The notes under the pieces: generated by a model
What the model saw: the letters and a program-made list of their open reading frames with translations, nothing else
Database searches by the model: none
Told to the model about the DNA's origin: nothing
In this document: piece after piece, positions 35,716 to 45,718 of the stretch
How positions within the stretch are numbered: the stretch's first letter is position 1
Layout of the letters: each line of letters begins with the position of its first letter
Position numbers and translations under genes: made by a program
Source of the DNA: Scilla litardierei
Taxonomy: Eukaryota > Streptophyta > Magnoliopsida > Asparagales > Asparagaceae
Assembly (NCBI GenBank): GCA_030789695.1
Contig: CM061142.1
Coordinates: 567,849,281-567,913,280, forward strand
DNA length: 64,000 nt
Reading direction: 5' to 3'

Positions 35716-35728
35716 AGCTAAGTATCTG

Positions 35729-35740
35729 GCTCTGATACCA
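35729..35740 (-). other. Primer-binding site of SV2
   Basis: TGGTATCAGAGC on the minus strand, a perfect match to the usual initiator Met tRNA site, two bases from the LTR. Confidence 0.93.
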
Positions 35741-35742
35741 AA

Positions 35743-37494
35743 TGTAATGCCCTACCAGCTACTGCACAAGTACTAGAGGGGGGGTGAATAGTACTTTAAA
35801 ATAATAAGGAGTATAATTCCAAATTAAATTGCAAACAACTACCAAATCAATTTGCGGAAGCTTAAATTGAATGACAACAACAAAATTAACAATGCTAACA
35901 AACGATGTTAATGGGTTCGGATCCACCCAAGTCTCCCCAACTTGTTCCCGGTGATCCTACGTCCCAACCACCCGGATCCCCTCCGGATACTTGAGTTAGA
36001 AACCCTAACTCAAGATTTCCACTATGAATATCTTGTGAAAAACCTTCACAAGATCAAATCATACATGCAATAGCAAACGTGAATCCCACAACCCGGGATC
36101 ACAACCTTCTCTCACAACCGAGAGAATCACAAAGCAATATTAAAGAGTTTAATATGAAATAAACAATCTTACCACAAAATCCTATACCTTGAGTTTTTCT
36201 TACCCAAATGGTGAAATGAAGGATTTGAGGAAGATGAAGTCACCAAGACCTAGCACCAAGGAAATGACCAGCAATCGGTGCCTAGGGATGATTTGGAGAC
36301 TTGGATCAAGCAATAGCTTGAAGAGCTCACCAAGAAAAACCTTCTCTCTAGATGGATTCTAGATCTAGAAATGAGAGAGAATGGGTTTCTTGTGAGGAAG
36401 AGAGCTTTTGATTAGAGTGAGAATGGCTATCTCTTTTGATCTCAATGAATCTCTGAATGGAAGCTCTAACCTAGATAGAAATGACCTAGGTTCGTATTTA
36501 TAGGGTCCCATAAAAACAAGTTAGGTCATTCTCCAACGGATAGAAATCTGTGAGAATTAGTCGGTCAAAGAACAATCACTGACCGACTAGTTCATCAACT
36601 AGTCGGTCAGTCAAACAGCATGGACCGACTAAGTGAAGATCTGAGAAGAGATAGAATTCAGACCTAGAAATCTAGTCGGTCCAAGAAGACTTTCTGACCG
36701 ACTAGTTTCACAACTAGTCGGTCAGTCAGTGAACGTAGACCGACTAAGAGGCAAAATGAAATAGTCTGAACACAAGTTGACTTAGTCGGTCCAAGAACAA
36801 AAGTTGACCGACTAGATTGTCAACTAGTCGGTCACCAAACGTTCTTAGACCGACTAACGATAAACAGTAGCTTAGGAGAAATTTAGCATGAACAGTAAGT
36901 CACAACTAGTCGGTCAAAGAAGCATCACTGACCGACTAGTTCACAAACTAGTCGGTCGGTGAGTCAACGTAGACCGACTAACTGTAAACAGTAAAGTCCA
37001 AGAAATTAAGGAATCAAACTAGTCGGTCCAAGAAGAGTTGCCGACCGACTAGATCACCATCTAGTCGGTCAGTACTTGTTCTTGTACCAACTATCATGCA
37101 CAATAAAGTCCGAATCGAAGCGCGATGCTTCGAGGAAGATAGAATGAACTTGTGCAAGGATCCTAGAGCTACGAAATGAGCGTAATGAAGATAGAAACGT
37201 AAGATATACTCAAGGCTTAACATTCTATATATCGAAGCTAAAAGACTATAAATAAAACCTTAATAAACGGTCTTCGAGAGCTTCGATTGATTCTTCATAA
37301 CTTCCAAAACGGCGCATGAGCTTCAACGAAGCTTTAGGCATGAATACGAGCTTTGGGAAGTGTTGAGATGTCGCTTTGAATGTTCTCGTGAAATTGGCGA
37401 CGATCTCCAAAACTGCGCTCACAAATTATTAGTTCATGGATTATTTATGTTTGCTCATCATCAAAACCAAATCCGGGGAGTCCAATATTCAACA
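35743..37494 (-). repeat. Right (5') LTR of SV2
   Basis: 1752 bp, paired with 25033-26785. TATA box 36495-36502, palindrome array 36558-37093. Followed by TSD GGGTC (37495-37499). Confidence 0.95.
36558..37093 (-). promoter_or_regulatory. TAGTCGGTC / GACCGACTA array (SV2 right LTR)
   Basis: Promoter-side copy, five units, matching 25848-26384. Confidence 0.85.
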
Positions 37495-37499
37495 GGGTC

Positions 37500-38993
37500 G
37501 GCCACTGGGGAGGAAGTGTAGGGACCAAAAGGTGACACCCCAGCGGACAGCAAGCTGGATAGGGTCCGCACAGCAGTAGGGAAGGAAGGCTCGCCTCTCT
37601 CTAGTATGGTGGGTGGACACTCGGGAAGAAGTGAGGAAATAGGCTCAACCGAGATAGGCACAGCAGTGGTAGGGGTGGTGGTAGACGTGGTGGACGTGGT
37701 GGACGTGGTGGACAACTTAGTAAGGGTACTCCCGACACCGACAGAAGTGTGGACAGAGGTGTCGGGAGGTGCGAAAAGTGCAGGCTCGGGCTGAGGGATC
37801 ACGGGGTCGACGGGTGCAGGTGGTGCCTGCTCAGCTCCCTCGGCCTCTAGCATGTAGGCGGCAAGGATCAGGAGATCCATCGCAAGAAGCCAGTCCACGT
37901 ATGCCGGTCCTATATGTGTCCGAGCGGGGCTCAGGAGAACCATGTAATCGGCACCAAAGAGACCGTGCAACCATACCCAGTGTCGCTGGCCGTGGGGACG
38001 AAGCATCTTCATCCGGGCCATAACATCAATCGAGAGTGAAGTGGGGCCCGGGGCTCGTCGAAGGTCGACAGATAGGTCCACGCCGGTCATCAGGGCTAGC
38101 AGAGTAATCAGACCACCGCAGCAAATAGGTAAGCGAGCGCCCACCGAAATGATGATGCGGTCTAAAAACCAGCTAGCAATATCAATCTCTACGGCGGGGA
38201 CCAGGTCGTCGCTACCCCTATCCAGAACTCTAGGGCGAGTCATCGCGTAGAGCATGTAAAGCTCAGGCATAGACATCGTCCTAGGCTCGTACCTCGCTAG
38301 GAAGGTGGTCGCCATGAGGCGCTGTGCTATGCGGAGGTAGGGGTGTAGGATGGCTGAGGCCTTGGCACTACTAGGGTCAAAGCCAAGTGGTGAACCCATG
38401 ATCCGTGTCCAGAACGTGGAAGTGTCGAACGACGGTGGTGGGATGTGCGTGGGCGCGTAGGCACGGTCGGGGACAGGGACAGCGGGCCACTGGAAGAACG
38501 CACGAAGCATGTCGAGAGTGACCTCGCACTCTCGATCCATCAGGCGAAATGTGCATCCCCCAGCGGTCCGGTCAATAGAGCTCATGACCTCAAGTGTCGG
38601 ACGGATATAAGTATCCGCCGACACAACAAGAAAATCACGCCATCCCACGTTGTCGTACAACATGAGTAGCCCCTCTAGTACCCCTAGGCGGTCAAGGTCT
38701 GCTAAGTGTGCGAACCTAGAGGGCAATATCGAGCGCTGGGCGATACGCTCAAATCAGACGCGCTGTGCATTGTTTCTGAACGTGATCCCCAGCGGCCCGA
38801 CGGTGGGAGCTGGTGGAGGGACAGGATCGGCTGGGATAGGCTGTGCGTGGATAGGATCGGTGGGAAGCGGCTGTATGGGTGGAGGTGGACTAGGTGGAGG
38901 GGAGTCCTCCCTAGTGTGAGAGGTACCGGCATCATCAGTCCTCTTCCGATTGGAAGAGGCTCCCCGCGTGCGTGGCCTAGTGCGGGGCGGCAT
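37500..38993 (-). pseudogene. Athila ORF1 (env-like), N-terminal and central part
   Basis: Starts at ATG 38993 (MPPRTRPRTRGASSNRKRT), basic then proline-rich. A TGA at 38754-38756 interrupts the frame once; the same frame continues with the conserved ATHILA ORF-1 domain (DRECEVTLDMLRAFFQWP, LPICCGGLITLLALMTGVDL) and a Ser/Thr/Pro linker. It is cut at 37500 by the SV2 insertion and resumes, in phase, at 25027-25014 and 12516-12089. In Athila elements this ORF lies after pol and is called env-like, with unproven function. It has its own palindrome array, TATA box and leader upstream (39879 to 38994). Confidence 0.8.
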
Positions 38994-39522
38994 GTGTGCC
39001 GTGAGTGCTCACCCAACAAAAATAATATGTGGCATGCTAAAAAAATGGAACGAATGTACCTGAACATGCCGCGAGAGCAAATCAGCCAATGAGTGTGAAG
39101 AACGCCGCCTCTGCGAAGCCAAAAGCACATCCAGAAGCTTCCCAAAGTTCCCCCAAGATAGCCTGCAAATCAAAAAATGATATCAGCGGATAATATTCGA
39201 AATACATGGGGGAGATGGGGTATAATAGATAGATAAAAGAATTAATTTGATTTTTGGGCTCAACGGGTCTACGGATCGAGAGAAACAAGGAGAAAATGGG
39301 ATTTCAGGGCAAACCGAGGTGATAGGGGGCAAACCGAGGTGGCACCGGCGAGGTGGAGGGCGGCCGACGGGCGGCACGAGGAGGGGAGGTCGGTCGTCGG
39401 TCGGGGTGGGTTGGTTCGGGCACGGGAGCTCTTGCAGCGGGCGAGGGAGACGAAGCAGCACGAAAGCTCGGGCGTAATCGGGCGAAATTGGGGTTTTAGA
39501 AAATCGCGCCCGCGCCTCAGTT
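38994..39522 (-). other. Leader-like region upstream of ORF1 of C
   Basis: On the minus strand, from the TATA box to the ORF1 ATG: GC- and C-rich sequence, a long pyrimidine-rich section, then TTTTTTGATTTGCAG at about 39165-39180, a textbook plant 3' splice site, and CAGGTACAT near 39055, a donor-like site. It looks like a 5' untranslated region with an intron. No coding sequence of its own. Confidence 0.55.
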
Positions 39523-39532
39523 CATATATAAA
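39523..39532 (-). promoter_or_regulatory. Internal TATA box upstream of ORF1 of C
   Basis: TTTATATATG on the minus strand, immediately downstream of the internal palindrome array and 530 bp before the ORF1 ATG. This repeats the array-then-TATA order of the LTR. Confidence 0.65.
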
Positions 39533-39540
39533 TTGTTATG

Positions 39541-39879
39541 ACTCGGCCGAGTGACACTGCCACTCGGCCGAGTGCGTGAACAAATGAAATTTTGAAAAAT
39601 CGCGTTCCCACTTACGACTCGGCCGAGTGGAATTTGTTTACTCGGTCGAAGGGAGAAAACTCCTTCGGCTGAGTGGCTCTGCCACTCGGCAATTTTTAGG
39701 CTATGAGGGTATCTGTTTCCCTCGGCCGAGTGACTTTACGTACTCAGCCGAGTGGCAATTAATGCTGAAATGCACAAAAAAGACAGAGAGTTGGTTCCGC
39801 AGACTTCCCTGGTTGGTGCCCTACTCGGCCGAGTAGGGTCCTTTGCTCGGCCGAGGCGCATATGATACTCGGCCGAGTG
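39541..39879 (-). promoter_or_regulatory. Internal CACTCGGCCGAGTG array of C
   Basis: About nine copies of ACTCGGCCGAGT or halves in 340 bp, the same palindrome as in the LTRs of C but with unrelated spacers. It lies between the protease gene and ORF1. Confidence 0.8.
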
Positions 39880-40290
39880 ACGTGCTGTTTTCTGCTTCGG
39901 GGCTCCGTTTTCGCTCTACTCTCTGTTTTTCTTCCTCTAGTTGGTTTCTTCCTCCTCCTAAGGCCTGAACGCATTCCTGGAGCGCTCTTCCTTGCCTCTA
40001 TCGTCCTCTTATGATTGATCTCCTTCTTTCCTTCTCATGTCATGAAAAATAGGACCCGTTGTCACGATTTTTATGGGCAAAAAGACTCTAAAAACTAACA
40101 AAAGTCTAAACCAAAAATAAAAATCAAATAAAAATAATGCGAAAACCGTTGGGTTGCCTCCCGACAAGCGCTCGTTTAAGGTCTTGAGCTCGACCCCTTT
40201 GGATATTCAATTTAGCGCGGGATGTTGGGTGCATATGAGATGCACCCGTCGAATTTGCCGGGAAGACCGCTCGGATTTGAATCGTGGTGG
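39880..40290 (-). other. Post-pol spacer of C
   Basis: Non-coding. It includes GTTGGGTTGCCTCCCGACAAGCGCTCGTTTAA on the plus strand; the complement (GGGAGGCAACCCAA) is a segment typical of the region after integrase in Athila/Tat elements. Here it follows the protease directly, so pol has been lost between them. Confidence 0.6.
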
Positions 40291-41000
40291 TGCGTGGCCC
40301 TCCACAGCACCCCTTCATCATGAGCAATGTTGGGGGATGGCTCCCCCAAGCTTGAGCTTGTTTCGGTCTTTGACTTCGCTGGTGACATCGATCTTCGAAT
40401 CGGTGGAGCTTTCTTTGGACTCTTCAATGTCGAAAGCTTGCAAAGCTCTCGTATTCTCGCGACATCAGCGTCGCCATCATCATTCACCGTGGAGCTATTG
40501 GGAGAGTCCTCCAATGTCTCTTCTTCGCTCAAATCTTGGCTTTCTTCAAAGCCGTCATCATGGAGTGCACCGATGGAGTGGGGGATAGCCTTTTCAATGA
40601 TCTCATCAAGGAGGTCCACATAATCTAGCTCTTCATGATACGGCATGTGCTTCATAGCCTTTGGTATATGGAGCTCGACTTCAATATTGCCGACATTCAA
40701 GGTAAGAGTCCCTTCCCGCACATCGACAATTACACCGGCGGTGGCGAGGAATGGGCGGCCAAGTATGAGCGATGTGTCACCCTCCTCCTTGATATCCATG
40801 ATCACAAAATCACAAGGCAAGCATATGCCTCCCGGAACTTGGAGTGGGATGTTTTCCGCGATTCCAACCGGCCTCGTAATTGGACCGTCTGCGAGTTGAA
40901 TCCTCATGTCGGTTGGCTTTAAATACATGCTGGCGTTCAACTTCCGGAACATGGTGAGAGGTATGAGGCTCACACTAGCGCCCAAATCGACCAATGCTTT
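40291..41000 (-). pseudogene. Athila-type aspartic protease
   Basis: The frame 40212-40994 reads VDLGASVSLIPLTMFRKL, the Athila/Tat protease active-site motif (D-L-G-A), then ILGRPFLAT, the second conserved strand. It would cut the Gag-Pol precursor. It is out of phase with gag: an extra A in the run at about 40999-41003 separates them. The frame should pass into RT but instead runs into the post-pol spacer, so RT, RNase H and integrase are missing. Confidence 0.8.
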
Positions 41001-42975
41001 TTGTAAGGGGGACGCCTCCTAGTGTGCAAGGAATCCGGAAACTCCCGGGATCTTTAAATTTGGCGGGCTCCTTTTCCTTCCTAGTAAACCAAGTTCCTTG
41101 TTCCGCGAGCATGATCTTCTCTTTCCTTTTTCTTCCCGTAATCAAGTCCTTTAAGAACTTCGCGTAGGATGGGATTTTCACTATGGCATCAAGGAAAGGG
41201 ATATTGAGGCTCACCCCTCTCAAGTATTCGAGGAACTTGGCTAGCCTCTTCTCGATCTTGGCTCTAGCTAGCCGTTGAGGGAAAGGCACCGGTGGCATGA
41301 ATCGACGCTCATCAATAGGTTCCTCCACTCTAGATTTTGCACCTTCTTGTGGCTCCTTCTCTTTTTCCACCTCAATTACCAGCTCACTCTCTTCTAGAAT
41401 CTCCTCCACGGGTTCCTTGACTTGAGTCATGGGGGGAGTGGTATCCTTTCCACCCCTTTTCGTAACCGCAACAACTGCGTTGATATGGCCGGTGTTGCCC
41501 CGTGGATTTGGCTCGGGTTGAGCCGGCAATTGTTGGTTGTTTCTATTGAGCAACGCAAGTTGCTCCCCAATTTGAGCGACGACGGTGGTGAGAGAATCTT
41601 GTCCCGCCTTCAACGTGGCGTTAATCTTTCTCTACTCCACCATAAACTCATCCACCTTAGCTTCAAAATCCGAATGTGGTTGAGCTTGTGGAGGGTTGGG
41701 ATTTCTCCAACCTTGATTATACCCGGGTGGCCTATAAGGTCCCACTTGTTGCCTAGGTGGAAAGTTTTGTTGTGGTTGCCCCCTTGGTTGATAATTCGGT
41801 TGTGGTGGTGGAGCCCGAGCTTGAGGAGGTTGTTGTGGCGGGGGGTTCAAGGCACCATCATTATTAGCATAGGAAAAATCCAGATGGTTTCTAGCGGCCG
41901 GGTTGGCCCAATATCCGGAATTCCCCGCAACACACTGAATTTGCTCCAAAGCTCCTTCTCCATGCTCTCCTCTTACATACATGGCTTGGGATTGGTCTTG
42001 CCAATCACTCATATGGTTTGTCGGTGCGGATGTAGTAGGGGCTCCTTGCGGCTCGGTAATGTATTTCTCCAACCTCTCCACTACCTTGTGGAGAGAGTCA
42101 AATTTGCTAGCAAGCTCTGCCACGGCCTTGGCCTCATAAATACTCGTGGGCTTCAAGGAGGACGAAGAGTGTCCTCGCTCGTCGCCCCACTATTGGTTGT
42201 TGGAGGCCATCTCCTCTAGCAAGGCCGTAGCTTCATCGGGGGTCTTTGACAAAATGGCTCCGTTGGCGGTAGCATCAATAATCTGTTTTGTGCCCGGTTG
42301 GAGTCCATTGTAGAAACTGTGGACAAGCTCTCAATCCTCTATGCTGTGATGGGGGCATTGATGTTGCAAGTCCTTGAAGCGCTCCCACGCCTCATAGAGA
42401 GTCTCCTGAGGTCCTTGCTTGAAGGACATGCGAGCACTTCTTATCTTCACCGTCTTGGAGGGTGGGCAAAATTTGTCGACGAAGGCACTCGCCAATTCAT
42501 CCCAAGTGGTGAAGATTCCTTCAGCCTACGTCCGCAACCAATATAAGGATGTGTCCTTGAGTGTGAAGGGGAAGAGGCGCAGTCTGATAGCATCTATGGA
42601 GACGCCCGGCATTTGGAAGGTGGCACATTTTGATAAAAAGAGCTGGATGTGGTAATGAGGGTTTTCATAGGAATTCCCATGAAAAGGGTCTTGCTGCATC
42701 AGAACTACCAATCCAGTCTTCAACTCGAAATTTTTGTCGGCCGCCAACTCCGGCATAGCTATGGACGAGGTCGTGGAGGAAGTCTTAGGCCGAAGCCTAT
42801 CTCTAATGGAAATGATCCTCACTATTCGCGCCGCCAATTCTTCGGGTGTCTCAGGATTGGTCATAAAATTCCCTTCCGTATCGAGTCTCCTCTCCGCTCT
42901 GATCCTCCTCAATGTACGTTCGATCTCCGGATCGTATAGTATTTCTTCGGGGTCCGCCGTGGATCTCGTGTACAT
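41001..42975 (-). pseudogene. Athila-type gag, broken
   Basis: Starts at ATG 42975 (MYTRSTADPEEILYDPEIER). One frame carries the whole protein but with stops, including TAG at 42526-42528 inside the retrotransposon Gag domain, one near 42300, and one or more between 41614 and 41631. Recognisable parts: capsid region with LFPFTLKDTSLYWL and WDELASAFVDKF, a Gln/Pro-rich segment (41680-41880), and the pre-protease segment with IPFLDAIVKIPSYAKFLKDL. No zinc knuckle is seen, as in Athila. Non-functional as read. Confidence 0.8.
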
Positions 42976-43090
42976 GCAAGGAAAAACAGAGTTTCAAAGA
43001 AATAGTTAGCACAAAGGAAGGGTAAAAAAAATAGAAATAATAAAGCAAAAAGAAAAAATAGCTAGGTAGGTAGAATCAAACACTATCGCC

Positions 43091-43108
43091 TCCCTGGCAA
43101 CGGCGCCA
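43091..43108 (-). other. Primer-binding site of C (tRNA-Asp type)
   Basis: TGGCGCCGTTGCCAGGGA on the minus strand, complementary to the tRNA-Asp 3' end with one change, six bases from the LTR. This type is used by Athila elements. Confidence 0.88.
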
Positions 43109-43114
43109 AAAACT

Positions 43115-44921
43115 TGATCGCCCACCCCGAACACACACCCGGGGCGGGGGACTCGCTAGTCTTACCGCAAGCGCACGGTGTAGCGGCGAGCGGGTATCGA
43201 ACACGAGGAGGGCAAATGATGGTGTCTTCTTCAATTCACCTGGCTATAAGAACAGTCGAGAAATATTCGCAATAAAGCGGTCACAGTCATTCAATTGTAT
43301 AAAGGAAATATCAAATTAATAAAGACGCCTAGGGATAGGGAATCCCCGCTACAAACCGTATCTCGTCATCGTGATTTGTAGGATTCACAATTGCTAGACT
43401 AGAAATTTAGGTGAACTAGTTGCAACTAAATGTAGAACCAAGCTCACAATCTCGTGCTATTGCCGGTCTGTAGCGAACCTAGGGTAGGGTCCAATCTCTT
43501 ACAAACCCTAACCTAGGCAAGCTAGCGTGATGAACAACATCATCGTTCAATCGTATCTCGAGACCACTCTCGTGCAAACTCGAGCTACGACCTAGGTTGG
43601 GATAGTTCCTACCCATCCAATCTCTTGCAAACGGGTATTGGTATAGAATTGCAATCGAAAACCCTTGTTTCGGTACAATCTCTTGCAAACCGATTCCAGA
43701 GAAGTCCAATTGTAACCCAATTAGAATTTCTAGTGCTTCCTATCGAGTTGAGATCTAATCTCTTGCAAATCCCAATCGGTATGAATCCCTAGCTATTCGT
43801 ATTAAATCGATCCCAAACTAACCCTAATCAATTCTAGCAATAATTTCACCAATTCATCACAAATTAGAAATAGGGTTCGTAGGGTTCATCCCTACGCCCC
43901 AAGACGATAAAACTACTCACAATTCATAATGCAATTCATTGGGAATTCAATAGAAATATCAATAGAAATCATTGCAATAGAAAATATATCAATAAAAATG
44001 AGGCTTTTGATAGAGAGAGAGACAAACCAATGAAGTTTCAATAGAATCCAACAAAATAACACTTTTATCTCTCTCCAAAAGAACTAAATCTAATCTCCTA
44101 AAAAGTAATCTAAAAAGGCTGCAAAAAGTCTGAAAAAAGCTCTCTAAACTAGGTTAAAAACTGGGGTTAAATACCCCCCAAAATCGCCCAAAAAACTGTG
44201 ACAAAATTGCCCCTGCGCAGCCTGAAAATCGCAATTTACGCTACAGGCAGCGCGGCTCACTCTGCTGAGTGACAAATGTCATTCGACCAAGTGACAAACC
44301 CTAACAGATTCCAGTAAGTCTGGACTTTTGGGGGTCGGCTCCTCGGGAGTCACTCGGCCGAGTGACTTTCTTCAATTTGGCCGATGGGGTTTCTTCACTC
44401 GGCCGAGTCGGAACTCGGGACTGCACTGACAGATTACAGTAAGTTGGGAATTTTGGTTGCCGTCGTCTTGATGCCACTCGGGTGAGTGGTGTCTCCATGG
44501 TTTGGCCGAGTGGGCTGGCGATGGTCGGCCGAGTGCACGCTGATACTCAGTCTGTTGCATGTCCGATCTGGTCGGTCGAGCGGGCTGTCGATGGTCGGCC
44601 GAGTGACTCCTTCACTCGGCCGAGTGACATGCTGAAAATGCCTAATCTTCGTATTTTTTCTTCCTCGTCGCTCCTACGACGTTCTTTCTTCTTCCACTCC
44701 TCTCCAATCGCAGAATTCCCCTCAAAAGAGTCACGGGTGACACTCCGGAGTGGGTGCATCTCAGAATCACTCCAAATCGCTCCAAATCTCCTGAAATTCG
44801 ACAAAAACAAGAAATCGTGAAAAGCATCGCAATATTGTCGAATAATCGTGAAAAACACGATACGAGCGATCAAAATGGCATGCAAACATGCAGAAAAAAG
44901 ATGTAAATTATGGAGTGATCA
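43115..44921 (-). repeat. Right (5') LTR of C
   Basis: 1807 bp, paired with 8252-10061 with clearly more differences than the SV pairs. It holds its own hairpin chain (43478-43775), TATA box and palindrome array (44257-44626). One hairpin here has a stem CTCGAG/CTCGAG around loop CCACTCTCGTGCAA (43557-43585). Confidence 0.92.
44257..44626 (-). promoter_or_regulatory. CACTCGGCCGAGTG palindrome array, right LTR of C
   Basis: Promoter-side copy of the array at 9397-9766, more eroded at its left end (CACTCTGCTGAGTG). Confidence 0.75.
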
Positions 44922-44926
44922 TGCTG

Positions 44927-45682
44927 TCATCTCTTATACTTCTTGATGCTATTGAATATCTCAAGAGATCTATAAGCAACTCACAAACTCCCTCAATTCC
45001 CTCTTTTGAGCTTTCATTCCTCTTCATGCATTGAAGTCCAGCTCAAGGGAATTCATCCAAGTGCTCTCAAGCATATCTCAACACTTGGAGATCCTCTTCC
45101 ATGCCTTGCATCCATTTATAAGTAAGCATCTCAAGGCATAGGTAAGAGTATTTATTTTACTTGGTGAATTTGTAACACTAATTCTCTTTGAGGGAATTAG
45201 TCTATCTCTCTTTGTGGGAGTTTATCTCTTTGTGGGATTAGGATATTCTCTTTGTGAGAATAACTCTCTTTGTGGGAGTAACTCTGTTTGTGGGAGTTTA
45301 GTATCCTAGTGTAGGGCTAACCCTAATTCTCTGAGTGGGAGTTAGTAATTCTCTGTGTGGGAGTCTTGATCCTCGTGTAGGATTGGTTGGGTCCTTGTGT
45401 AGGACATAAATCCTCTTTGTGGGGTATCTCCTTGTGAGATTTGTATTCACTTCTCTATGTGGGAATATAGTGAATATTGGTGTGGCTGGATGTACCCAAG
45501 TTTGGGAAACCAGGGTAAAACTTTGTGTTTGCGTTTGGATTGATGGTGCCTTTTAATTCCTCTTGCATTTATAATTCCTTATTTGCAAGTTTAATTTTAA
45601 TTGGACAATTTTATTGCCATTACACTATTCACCCCCCTCTAGTGTGTGTTGTTAGTATTGCAAGGGTAAGGCGATCCTTACA
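44927..45682 (+). repeat. 5' LTR of B, second part
   Basis: Resumes at TCATCTCTTATACTTC after the TSD of C (44922-44926) and ends ...CGATCCTTACA. It matches 49756-50513 and carries the hairpin chain (45169-45480). Confidence 0.9.
45169..45480 (+). other. Leader hairpin chain of B (5' LTR)
   Basis: About twelve units around TCTTTGTGG or TGTGT loops with changing stems, for example TATTC-TCTTTGTGA-GAATA, AACTC-TGTTTGTGG-GAGTT, ATCCT-CGTGT-AGGAT, GTCCT-TGTGT-AGGAC, ATCTC-CTTGT-GAGAT. Downstream of the TATA box. Confidence 0.7.
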
Positions 45683-45684
45683 AT

Positions 45685-45696
45685 TGGTATCAGAGC
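45685..45696 (+). other. Primer-binding site of B
   Basis: TGGTATCAGAGC, perfect initiator Met tRNA type, two bases from the LTR. Confidence 0.93.
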
Positions 45697-45718
45697 GAGG
45701 TTATATCATACTGCAAAA

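Larger units (their letters stand above)
25033..37494 (-). mobile_element. SV2: full-length Sirevirus (Ty1/copia) element
   Basis: 12.5 kb, minus strand, same family as SV1. TSD GGGTC on both sides (25028-25032, 37495-37499). LTRs of 1753 and 1752 bp differ at about seven bases plus three small indels by eye, so it is young. Gag, pol and env-like frames are all open. The LTR of SV2 differs from SV1 at many positions shared by both SV2 LTRs (for example around 25498-25720), so SV2 is an independent insertion, not a duplicate of SV1. Confidence 0.93.
8252..44921 (-). mobile_element. Element C: Athila-like Ty3/gypsy element without RT/integrase, hosting SV1 and SV2
   Basis: A minus-strand element with 1.8-kb LTRs (8252-10061 and 43115-44921), both TGATCGCCC...GAGTGATCA. 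The primer-binding site is complementary to tRNA-Asp (TGGCGCCGTTGCCAGGGA, 43091-43108), as in Athila. The polypurine tract is GCTTGGGGGATTT (complement of 10062-10076). In minus-strand order it has gag, protease, an internal palindrome array with TATA box and ORF1 (ATHILA ORF-1 family), then a long 3' region. The RT-RNase H-integrase block is absent. The flanks TGTTG (8247-8251) and TGCTG (44922-44926) are the TSD with one change. Minus its two inserts it is about 11.7 kb. Confidence 0.9.

Noticed and set aside
12517..37494. SV1 and SV2 as a tandem duplication or unequal recombination product
   Set aside because: Different TSDs (AGATG, GGGTC), complete LTR pairs for each, and LTR differences private to each element show two separate insertions.
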